A stretch of 64,000 nucleotides of DNA from Progne subis subis (taxonomy: Eukaryota > Chordata > Aves > Passeriformes > Hirundinidae), in assembly GCA_022316685.1 (NCBI GenBank), contig JAKJHU010000036.1, positions 3,173,036-3,237,035 on the forward strand, given 5' to 3'. The position numbers and the translations under genes are program-made. This document shows positions 25,245 to 34,872 of this stretch, one piece after another. Below the pieces are notes generated by a model, which was not told the DNA's origin, ran no database searches, and saw only the letters and a program-made list of their open reading frames with translations. How positions within the stretch are numbered: the stretch's first letter is position 1; the number at the start of each line of letters is the position of its first letter.

Positions 25245-25407
25245 GGGAAAAAAAAAAACAAAACCAAAAAAGTGGGCTTAAATCTCCAGCGACTCCAAGG
25301 GGCAGCAAGCCCAGAAGAACTGGATCAGTAAGAAACTTAGTTTCTGCTGAACCTTCTTGGGAGAATAGTCCCTCTGAAACTGAAATTTCTCAACGGTTTG
25401 AAAAACG
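25245..25407 (+). CDS. Possible coding exon, plus strand, unidentified
   Basis: A 163-nt segment runs from acceptor TTTCAAATTCCTAG (ending 25244) to donor ACG/GTATGTG. It is open in one frame that, after a lysine-rich start made by an A tract, reads LKSPATPRGSKPRRTGSVRN and ends SETEISQRFEKR. The Ser/Pro/Arg-rich, then acidic composition resembles a disordered region of a cytoskeletal or signalling protein, but I recognise no family. It lies on the strand opposite the minus-strand candidates around it, so they cannot all belong to one gene. Confidence 0.2.
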
Positions 25408-25957
25408 GTATGTGTTTATTTAACTCACCATCTCATCAATGAGATGAGATCCACAGATTAGCTGGAAGGGAAGGCAGAGGTTCTTTACACCGTATCTTGT
25501 TATTTCAAAATGAAAGAAAACATTTTCTGGATAGCAAATTTGATCTGCACATTTCATTTAGTATTTATCTTGAGGTTACATTTATATTAAACTGTTCACA
25601 TAAATCCTTTTGCCCTGGATTTTTCAAATATTGTCACATTTGGGAATATATTTTGTCGTTGCTTATTTAATAACTAGTACTTTATCAAATTCTGCTGATC
25701 TTATTACCTAGGTTTTTTAATAGACGGTACACAGTAACCAGGCACATTGCTAAATAAAGTGAATTTTTAATCTGAATGATCAAGTATTTTTTTCCTTAGA
25801 AATAAAGATGTTACAGATGGACATATTCAGATTTAACTGTAGACATTAATTGGAGAACAAGCTAAATTGCAATTTTAAGCAAAAGTTTGGAGCTGCAGAA
25901 CTTTCTAAGTCATCATTTTAAAAATAAAATACTTTCCAGTCCCCCTGGCAAAATTAC

Positions 25958-26109
25958 CTGACACTGAACCACAAATGTGTTGTTTGGACTAATATTTTTT
26001 GAGGTCCTAAATCTAACTTCCAAGCTTTGTCATTTGTAAATATTTCCATGCCTACTTTACTGTAATTTGTATCCAAAAGAGATTTTTCCAATAGTGATCC
26101 ACTTTTGCT
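25958..26109 (-). CDS. Possible coding exon, minus strand, unidentified
   Basis: Minus-strand segment of 152 nt from acceptor TTGCAG (just right of 26109; the pyrimidine tract TTGTCCTTTTTT lies about 15 bases further) to donor TCAG/GTAATT. It is open in one frame that includes EIFTNDKAWKLDLGPQKILV and QTTHLWFSV, an alternation of polar and hydrophobic residues that looks like beta strands. I do not recognise the family. Its starting phase does not fit directly onto the end of the candidate at 27065-27255. Confidence 0.25.
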
Positions 26110-26418
26110 CTGCAAGTTCATGCCTCCAAAAAAGGACAATTTCGTGTGAGCTGATTAGCTGTTTTCCTTTCTCTGCACTACTTGTCTTTTTCTTTTCTTC
26201 AAACATTCAGTTATGGAGAACTGACTTAAGAGTTTTCCTTTCTGTAACTTCCTTTTATGAGTAAAGAACAGATTTCTCTCTTTAGGACTACATGGTATGG
26301 CTTTGTTCAGTTCTCTACTTCATGTAAACTTCAGCCATGCATATTGATAACTGAGAATTTTGAAGAGACACTCCAAGAGAGACAGACTGGTACTTGAGTA
26401 ATATCAGTGAAAGCCATA

Positions 26419-26456
<38 letters not shown>

Positions 26457-27064
26457 AGAGAAGAAGAAAGCTGAGCTCTTAACTTTTGCCTAGGTACCCG
26501 AACACTAGTTTTGTTGTGATTTTCAACGGGCTCAGATATCCTGTTTAGAAAAGGTTTCCCCATTTTTGAGAGGGAAAGGCACAAAGCAACTCACACCACT
26601 GATTACACTATTATCTTTCATGTCATTACATCTATTCTACTGTTATTTTCTTGCATATCCATATTCTGCCACAGCATCTGGCAGAAAAAACTAATAGCTG
26701 CAATTAAGGAAATCAGTTCCTTAAAACAAATTGAAAGGTATGGAAAATCTGAACTTTATCTGATCATTTCAGCTTACTCATGCTAAAGCCTGGAAGAAAA
26801 AAAACCCCACATATTAACATTATGACTAGAAAAAGCATTGGATGAAGCTGACTTAGTTAACCCTCTGGGTCATTAGACTATTTAAAATCTTTCAGTATTA
26901 ATGGTCTGAAACATAAGGTCATAAAGGACATTTACCGTGGAGAGAGGGAAAGAGGAGTATAAGTCTCTATTGTATTTACTCTTCAATTAATTTGTTCTCT
27001 CTGCCCAATTTTCAGATGCCTAGAGAAAACCTGAAAGAAAAGCATTTAACCAAAAATATCTTAC
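26110..27064. other. Noncoding, with A31 tract
   Basis: Apart from the A run at 26423-26453 followed by GAGAGAG, nothing recognised. Confidence 0.4.
26423..26453 (+). repeat. Poly(A) tract of 31
   Basis: A31 followed by a short GA repeat. It does not lie at the end of any recognisable retrocopy. Confidence 0.9.
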
Positions 27065-27255
27065 TGATTGGGGCTGACTCTAGCAGTAAGCTTTCTATCA
27101 TTAAACTTTAGAAGAAGAGGTTTAGGCCACACCTCTGCCAGTGGGCAAACCTTCAAAACTGTTTTGGTGCTGACAGTGCCAACTGATAGAGCTCTCACTT
27201 GCTTTTTCTCCTCAGAGAATGAGTTAGTTTGACAGCTGTAAACGTGGTTCATTGC
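27065..27255 (-). CDS. Possible coding exon, minus strand, unidentified
   Basis: Minus-strand segment of 191 nt between TCTATCTCTTAAAAAG and a donor AATCA/GTAAGAT. It is open in one frame that contains EEKKQVRALSVGTVSTKTVL and WPKPLLLKFNDRKLTARVSP. A second possible acceptor, TTTACAG, lies 20 nt inside. If the exon starts after AAAAAG, its phase matches the end proposed for 28750-28944, so these two could join. No family recognised. Confidence 0.27.
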
Positions 27256-28749
27256 CTTTTTAAGAGATAGACACCCATATTAAATGTGCACTTCAAACTC
27301 CCCCAAACCAACTCCATATTCTTTACCTGCTTGCTTTGTTATAAGTGCATCAGCAGTTGAAAAGTACTATAAGTCAAAGATTTTGTAAGTAAATTAACAT
27401 AAGACCTTTCAATCAGAATGGTTATTTAAGCCTGAGATATGACTGTAAACTGTGTCTAATCCTTTTCTTCAAGACAGCTTTTAAAGAACAAGCTGAATTT
27501 GGATTATATAAAAATCTTTTTGGCACTATTGGTTTTTTTCAGAGATTAAGGATTTGTTAGAACGCATTCTTTCCATATGATCCTATGTGATCATGTGTAT
27601 ATTGGCCAATATTTTTAAACATGGAGTCCTTGGGCTAAACACTTTTGAATATCTATAAGTACTAAATACAGGCCTTGACATTCAGATATGCTCAGCAACC
27701 AAGTTCACAAATCCCATAAAATTGCAGTTTATTTTTTGCCATAATTAACTAAATACAAGAAAATAACTGTTAGAGAGCAGAATTCAGTATGGGCAGGTTT
27801 TCTTTTGAATTTTCTACCTTGGCAGTAAATGATTACTTTGTGTGTCATCCTGTTACTGTCACATGGTTCTTCCAAACCTGACTGAGGTATTGAAAAGAGT
27901 AAGATAAATTTTGTTGAACAGAGCCAACCAACAAAAGAACCTTGACTTTAAATACTTGGCAAAACAACCAATCAAAAAGGAAATCCATTTAATTTGGTTT
28001 CTGTAACTCTCTCACTGTATCTTAGCTCAACATTTGTGCTTTCAGTCATGAGCTCCTGAGAGCACAGGCCTCTAGCACTGCAGCGAATGATGTTAAAAAT
28101 CAGACAAATCTAAGCCAGCCGAACCTATGCAAAAGTTTCCTATTATTGAAAACAACTTTGGCCTCATTACTCAGTCCTCCAAAAACAATCTCTTTTTGGA
28201 AGTTCCAACTTTTTTTGTAGCCATTAAATATACAAGACTAGCATTTCTCACCACCCCCCACCACATGTATACACCAAGTAATAAGTAGAAGTTTGAAAGC
28301 TGACTCAGAGCTCTGGTTTCTCTGTATTACCCCATTGCACTCCTTGTCCCTGTCCTTGTTTCTGTCTTTTGTCCCAGCTCCATCCCCTTATACCTCCAGT
28401 TTCTCCCACATACGCTACCTTCTTATATTTATTATCATATTCGCTAGTACATTTTCTGTTTTCTTTGCAAGTCACATAATTTCTAAAGGGGAAAGGGGCA
28501 GAATGAAGAGGGACTGGCTTGAAAATACATGCTTTGACGGCCAAAGGCAGAGGGTAAGTATTGAGTTCACTCAGCAGCCTTGCCTTAAATCGGACAACAA
28601 TGGGGACCATTCTTCACTATCAACTGATCAGGTTTCTATAAAAACTGTAGGAGTTTAATATCTTCTGAACATCCAGCTTTCTATGAGAGTTTACTGAAGA
28701 GTGAATTAAGCTTGTCATCTCTAATCCTCTGGCATAAATGACTCCTCAC
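27256..28749. other. Noncoding, possible intron
   Basis: No repeat recognised. A plus-strand segment ending at the strong donor-like AGAGG/GTAAGTAT (28553) has an open frame but no known domain. Confidence 0.35.
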
Positions 28750-28944
28750 TGTGGGATGCAGTTCACCATATACTGGAGAGAAAACACGCTCCTGGCCCTC
28801 CTGAGGTTTGTTATTCTGGTCCATTCTTTGCTTCTCTACTTTGCTGTCCTGCTCTGTAATCTTCTCTGATGTACTCTCAAGCAGTGATGGGATTGTTTCT
28901 GAGTTCATTTTGTGGATTAACTCATAAATCCTACCTCACTTTCC
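28750..28944 (-). CDS. Possible first coding exon, minus strand, unidentified
   Basis: On the minus strand a good acceptor (CCCATTTTCTCTCATGGCACAG) ends just right of 28944. It is followed by a 36-nt leader and an ATG at 28908 with A at -3. The frame starts MNSETIPSLLESTSEKITEQ and runs 53 codons to a donor-like CCCACA/GTGAGG, or on to a TAG at 28681 (75 codons). All three frames upstream of the ATG are closed by stops, so if real this would be the first coding exon after an untranslated exon. The Glu/Ser/Gln-rich hydrophilic composition looks coding. I do not recognise it. Confidence 0.28.
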
Positions 28945-29822
28945 CTGTGCCATGAGAGAAAATGGGAAGTGGTTAAAGACAAAGGAGTATAAACCACATA
29001 CAATGGAAAATATTGAAGTAATTGGATAAGAAGCAAGCAGAGCAAACGTGAGTATGGAGATAGGAATAGAGCACCTAAAGTAGTTCAAGGTAGATTTCAG
29101 ATGCCATTCTTGAGATGGCCCTTAAAGTGTTTCATAACTGATGAAGATAAGCCAAAGGACCATAGAAAATTGTTATCTGGAACTCCAAACTCATTCCTCT
29201 GTATGTACCTCTTTGTAAGTTAAAGATACTACTCATGGGCATCAGTTTGCTAGCATACAGGGTGTTAGAAGGATCAAAAGCTTAATCATGGAGAATTAAG
29301 GCCCAGTTGAATAGAAATCTATTGCATTCCAGACCCTAGTAAAAATCTAAAATACTCAGTTTTCATTGCCCCACTAAGACTTTGTCAACTTCAACAACTT
29401 AGTCTTTTAAGATAAAGAGTTCTTAAATTGAAATCTTTAAAGGATTTTATAAAGATGTGTAGGATTGTTCATAAAATAACATTAATGCCTGCACAGAGAT
29501 TAAGGTATTTTTGGAGGACCTTTAAAATACAACAAAGCAGGAAATAGATAAAAAACAAGAATGGGAGAAGTTCTAATAAAGCCTAAGAGAACTAAGAGAA
29601 ATCTGCATATTCCATCATTTGCTTATCTTTATCTCTAAGTATTAGACGTGAAAAAGAGTCTCATTAGACTTCACAGCCTGGAGAGCATGGTGCCTACTCT
29701 GGTTTCAGTAAACCTATCCATCCTCCCCAGTGTTGTTCTGTGGCTAGCAATTTCCAGCTATTTCAATTAGTTCTTGTTAGTTTTGCTTTTGTTTAGTTTT
29801 GGTTGGGTTTTTTTGTGGGGTT

Positions 29823-29823
<1 letters not shown>
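28945..29823. other. Unique noncoding sequence
   Basis: AT-rich, nothing recognised. (TTTTG)-like units lead into the T30 tract at the right end. Confidence 0.45.

Positions 29824-29853
<30 letters not shown>
29824..29853 (+). repeat. Poly(T) tract of 30
   Basis: T30 followed by GTTTTGTTTTG. Read on the minus strand it is a poly(A) tail-like run at the end of the GC-richer block at 29905-30900. Confidence 0.9.
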
Positions 29854-29854
<1 letters not shown>

Positions 29855-29904
29855 TTTTGTTTTGTTTTTTAATTGTATGGAAAAGTTTTAAACACCTCTT
29901 TTGT

Positions 29905-30450
29905 TTAATCAAAGCAGTGAGCTTCCTCTAGAGACCAGTAGCTATCATTCCAGCAGAACAGAACAGTGGAGTTTCTGACGTGGCAAAGAGGCAACGCTGC
30001 AGGCTCTGATAAGCCTGGGACAGCACATTCTGCAGCCCAAGGGCAGGTGGAAACCATGGCTCCGATGCACCCTGCTCCATCAAAACTGGGTGCTGCAGTC
30101 AGGTGCACTTGCAGACGAGGGCAGTGGAGGTGTCCCCATGTCCTCACCCAGGACAGTGAAATAGCACTGAGGGCCTGACATCCCTGCACCAGGGGCTCCT
30201 CGAGAAGGGCCCCTTGGGGACAGGGCGCCACATGCCAAGTCCTCAGCTGGTGAGCACCTGCACAGGGGTGATAGGCATAGACACCTCCCACATCTGAGGC
30301 ACACCTCAGAGCTGGACTAGTAAGGACACCATAAATTAGCTTTCCTGAGGTGAGTGACTTCATGTTGCCATAGTGAACAGAGACCTCTGTGGGCATTCTT
30401 AAGTGACTGTGCTGACCCTCAGCTCCCAGCAGTGGCCATAACAGCCTCAC
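29905..30450 (-). CDS. 181-codon open frame next to a poly(A)-like tract, unidentified
   Basis: Minus-strand open frame with ATG at 30450 and stop at 29905. It ends with SYWSLEEAHCFD, followed within about 60 nt by an ATTAAA-like motif and the complement of the T30 run. This arrangement resembles a retrocopy of a processed transcript. The protein is rich in Cys, Leu and Ala with no domain I know, and the block is GC-richer than its surroundings, which also lengthens chance frames. Shorter frames overlap on the plus strand. I favour a noncoding or chance frame. Confidence 0.15.
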   Translation of the reverse strand: MRLLWPLLGAEGQHSHLRMPTEVSVHYGNMKSLTSGKLIYGVLTSPALRCASDVGGVYAYHPCAGAHQLRTWHVAPCPQGALLEEPLVQGCQALSAISLSWVRTWGHLHCPRLQVHLTAAPSFDGAGCIGAMVSTCPWAAECAVPGLSEPAALPLCHVRNSTVLFCWNDSYWSLEEAHCFD

Positions 30451-31211
30451 CAGTGTCTATACTTTTATGGAAATTCATCACAGATGCTGCAAAACCACAA
30501 ACCCTCAGCATTGCCACCACACATGCTGCCTGGGGAGCACTGGATGACACAATGTCCTGCCAAAACAAGGATGGTGGTGAGATCTAATTGCTGCAAAACT
30601 GAATAAAGCTCACCCTGTGAAGGAGCAAGAAAGTGCCACATCTCTTACTGGAAAAAATCAATACAGTGAGGAGATGGGTGATTAATGGGATAATATTTCA
30701 GACACATCTAAAGCTGGATTTTGGGACCTGCTGTTGTGACTGAAGCAATGCACAGGCTCCACATCAAAGCTCTGGGTGAGGGAAGCAGAGAGGACGTTGT
30801 ACCTCTCCCAGTTGTCCCATTCCTTGTGTGCCCTCAGGCAAATGCAGAGTTCAGCTGTACACTGAGGACAAGACACAGGCAACAGCTTCTGTGATAAGTT
30901 CAGAAAAGGGCAACCGAACAGTTTAGCTCACACAGTGACCCTATTTATCCTACCATCAGCACTGATATCTCAGGAACTCTATTATTTTAGGTAGCACCAT
31001 AGTATTAATACATAACATCAATACAAATATAGCCAACAATGATCATGGAGTATATTTTACATATAGTAAAATAGTAACATTATAGTTACAAATAGTTACA
31101 TAATAGTAAAATAGAACATACAGTTTACTTCCTTGCTTCTTTCTTAATAACCCACCTATTAAAATGAATAAACCAGTGCTATTCTTCAAGAAAATGCTCA
31201 CGTTCATCTCA
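30451..31211. other. Noncoding sequence
   Basis: The first 450 bp share the moderately GC-rich character of the preceding block. 31000-31120 is a degenerate TAGTTACA/ATAGTAAAATAG region. Nothing else is recognised. Confidence 0.4.
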
Positions 31212-31216
31212 GGTAT

Positions 31217-32764
31217 TGTCATGGGTTAGTACAGTTTAGTTTTTAGTTATAAAAGAATGTAAAATAATTCTCCAGGTCAAGACCTAGGAATTGCTTTGGA
31301 AGAGACAGAGACCTATCAGAGAGTTAGTTAGAATATTGACATCTGTTCTGACCACTGAAATTGTTAGCTGCGACTTTGGGAAGTACCATATAAAACTCCT
31401 TGATTTCCTGTAGGTGGGTCCTTTTTCTTCTTCCTTTGGCCAGAGAGAGACAGGTAACATCGAGCTGGGCCTGCTGCTCCCCCTTTTTGGGGGGGATCTG
31501 GCCTGAGGCCTGGCCGGATTCCATCGGCTCCCGGGTGAAGAGGGGGAAAAGGAGAGGTTGCTGTTTTTAACAGCTACTTCCTTTAGATTTCTCTGGAGCA
31601 GGGAGAGATCTCTGCCAGGTCCCTGATAAGAGCTATGGACACTATTTGGGCTGAAGCCACTCCGATTTACACCAAGGGGTGGGCTGAGAAGACATTTATG
31701 ATCCTGCCTGGTTTCTGTGATTCTGGACTGCCCGGGTGCTCTGATCTCTGATGTTTCTGTGAGTTCTTCCTCCTTCATCAGCTCGGCCTTGAAACAGATA
31801 TCTAACACCACGAGCTACAGAGGGAAAAACAAAGACTCCAAGTAGATTTAACTCTTTCTTAGCAGCATGAAGCTTCCAGAGCTTGGCCCTTCTCTGAGAG
31901 AGTAAGAAAAGACAGAGTTAACATAAAGAACAGCAGGATGAAGTCAGTAAAGCAAGAGTGAAAAGACTATTGGGACAGAGGGTTGAAGAGTTGGTTGTTC
32001 TATTCTTACTTGAGCCATGGAAATGAACTCTATATTTAAGTCATTCCTGTAAATCATGGGAAAGATATGCATTTGGGGAGATGATTGTTTTAATTTGTGT
32101 GTAGATTTAAGCAAAGGTGTTTGTGATGAACTAAGTAATATCTTAGAAGATGCTTGAACAGAAATAAAGATGAGAAGCCCCTGTACCAGTGAAAAAGTGA
32201 TAAGATATCTCTGTAACTTGAAGTGAAAAATCTTTTGCTTTGGAGTTATTCATCTTTAAAAGGTGACACCCCAGTATGCAAAAGTCTAAGACCCATGACC
32301 CATAAGCAGCTTAGAAAGCTGCTCCTGGGAGGGTCACAAAGGCAGGTTTCTCTGGGCGGTTGTTTTTGTGACAGTTTAAAACCCACAAGAGAACTGTTCT
32401 AAGTTGTCAGTGGGATCCATGATTCAAAAGGATACTCTTCCCCTAATAAATTGATAAAAGACTATTATCAGATAGTGAAAATTTCTGTCTCTTTATGTTG
32501 TTTTGTAAGAAAGTGAACAGTTTGTAAAGAGAGGGAAAAGTTTTTTGAAGTTTCATTCCATTTTAGTTTTTTTCCAACTTTCTGTTTTTCTATTCTTTTA
32601 GTGTAAGTTAATAAACTATTTGTTAATTTTAAAGTTGAGCCTGCTTTGTTTTTCTCCTAGTCTCTCTCTCACAAAAAGAGTAAGTACCAAGACCAAAATT
32701 TAGTAAACGTAAAACCACTACACTGAGTAGTGTTTCTGCCTAGTTTAAAATTAAAACTATGACA
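31217..32764 (+). mobile_element. Solo LTR of about 1.5 kb, ERVL-like, plus copy
   Basis: A 1548-bp LTR starting TGTCATGGGTTAG and ending AAAACTATGACA. It is flanked by a perfect 5-bp duplication GGTAT (31212-31216 and 32765-32769). TATAAAA lies at 31389-31395 and AATAAA at 32610-32615. The copy at 22139-23649 ends at the position equal to 32722 here (CCACTACA), so this copy carries 42 extra bases before its target duplication. No gag, pol or env flanks it. Confidence 0.87.
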
Positions 32765-32769
32765 GGTAT

Positions 32770-33928
32770 CCTTCCCACATGCATGATATCTTGTCCTTCT
32801 GCTGGCTAAGTGGCATGGGTGTGGTATATTTTGTAGCCAGTGCCTAGCAATATGAATGAGGACATAAGCTAACTACTATGACACTTAGCTGGTAAAATAT
32901 TTGCCTTATTTGAGCCTGAAAAGACAAAGATCCAAAGCTACGTGACACATCCCTGCAGGGACCAGCTCCCAGCTCAGCCATCTCTTCCTTTCCTGACACA
33001 GGAGCTCTGCACAGACCACAGAGATGCCCTCAGATCTGGCAGGCTGGGACAGTGATTTCCAGATGCTGGAAGGATGCTTCTGGAAGCATGACTACCACTA
33101 CATCAGTTTTTAAACTTAGAAAGAAAATGATTTTCTGCATCCCTTCTCTCCTACTTTTCACAGCTGTCTCAATCTCTCACTTCTGGAAATTACCATAATT
33201 TCTCAGCCATTTCCCTCTACAATTATGCATTTCCTTCCCTTTGACATGAACCCATATTTCGTATTAATTTCACATTAATTTCCTATCCAACATTGTTTGC
33301 TTCTTTGCCCTGGGAATTTGCCTTATTCTAGCACAGACCTTCTCACACTCACCCAATTATTCAATTCTGTGTAATTAAAGTACTGGATCCTCTCCTGGCC
33401 ACTAACACTCATTTTTTACATGATCAGACAGGAACTACTGTGCTGTCTTCCACATTGTTCTCTTTCCCCCATGCTCAGGAAATGTTCTCCAAATTTCCAT
33501 AATGCCTACAAAAATTTGATAATGGTTATATTCCTAATATTGCTAGCTATACGTACCTGTGTTATCCATGCATTTCTCCTTCATTTCTCCATTTTATGCC
33601 TGAGCTGTATTTTTTGAAGAACAGGTAGTCCTTTTGGTTTTGTATTTGAACACTGTCATGACTAGGTTCTGATAATGGTATCCTGAGAACACCACAAAAA
33701 ACCTGTAAATTAATTTTCTGTTTAAAGTATGATCATTAAACTTGAGCAGGGATTAAAACCTGCTATTTAATTTTAATGTGTCTTTTGGGACATTCTTTTT
33801 TATACCGCACATAGAAGACAGCAAGGCCTTAAATGAGACTACTACCCTGCTGAGTGGAGGAACCACTAGATGCTCTTGGAGCTAGTGAAGGAATAGCTGC
33901 TACCCAGGGCTATTAGTACTTCACTGAA
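32770..33928. other. Unique noncoding sequence
   Basis: Nothing recognised. The short plus frame at 33420-33617 is hydrophobic and pyrimidine-rich, with no family. Confidence 0.45.
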
Positions 33929-34872
33929 ACACAGAGCAGCTGAGATTGGTCAGGACCTCTTTGGAATATCTAGGTTACCCACTATGGTCAGAACAGGGTC
34001 AGCTACAGCAGGTTGCTCAGGGCCTTGTTGTCTTGGATTATGTAATCTAAAAATGTCTATTCTATTTTGTCTGTTGAAAGCTGTTTTTTGGGAGATGTTT
34101 CATCCTTCTAACTCCAGGGGGGAGGATGCCTTCTGATAATGGCCCAGCCATTAAATCCAGGTGGGGCAGTGTTTCTTATCTCTTTCATCACCCCTCCATC
34201 CTCCAGGGGGACATCTTCTGATAATGGGCCATTAGGGCCCACCAATGACATGACACATTCCATCATCCCATTGTGAGATGCTCCACCCAGTTGGGGAGGA
34301 GCCAGCTGTTCCCAGCTAGATAAAAACTGGGACTGAAGGACACAAGGGATCCTGGTTTTCCACTGGATGCCCAGAGGAAGACTGGACCCATCTCATCACC
34401 ACTGGACTTTCTACAGGACCATCTCTACTCCACAGAACCACATCTGTTACTCCAGGAGGATTTATTTGGACTGCTCCCAACACCCTGACCAACAAGGTGT
34501 CAGGTCATATCCCTGACTCTGTCAGGGTTTTTTCCAGGATCTTTGTTTGCTTCTTTGTGTGTTTTTTGTACTGCTACATTTGTATTTTCCTTTTTTTTTA
34601 AAATATTCCTAGTAAAGAACTGTTACTCCTATTCCTATATCCTTGCCTGAAAGCCCCTAATTGCAAAATTATAATAATTTGGAGGGAGGGGGGTTTATAT
34701 TCTCCATTCCAAAGGAGGTTCTAACTTTCCCTGGCAGACAACTGTCTTTCAAAACCAAGACACTTGTCCAGTCAGTTTTTAAATTATTTCCAAGAATGAA
34801 GATTGTACAACTTCCCTGTGCAATCTGCTCCAGTGTTCAGCCAGCTCCTAAATCCAGCTGCATTTTTAGCTC
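33929..34872 (-). mobile_element. CR1 LINE fragment split by an LTR
   Basis: Minus-strand CR1 in two parts. The left part (33929-34028) contains GAGATTGGTCAGGACCTCTT, GGAATATCTAGGTTACCCA and TACAGCAGGTTGCTCAGGGC. The right part (34768-34872) contains CCAGTCAGTTTTTAAATTAT, GTGCAATCTGCTCCAGTGTT and CAGCCAGCTCC. Together they restore the CR1 order across the LTR at 34029-34762, with CTTGT duplicated at the junctions. Confidence 0.9.
34029..34762 (+). mobile_element. Solo LTR, ERVL-like, nested in CR1
   Basis: A 734-bp LTR starting TGTCTTGGATTATG and ending AAAACCAAGACA, with terminal inverted TGTCTTGG/CCAAGACA. It is flanked by a perfect 5-bp duplication CTTGT (34024-34028 and 34763-34767). A GATAAAAAC TATA-like motif lies near 34319. 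It is the plus-oriented sister of 51097-51855. Its 3' part (TTACTCCTATTCC and the CAAAACCAAGACA end) is also related to the 3273-3940 and 59134-59893 LTRs, pointing to a group of related LTR families. Confidence 0.92.
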
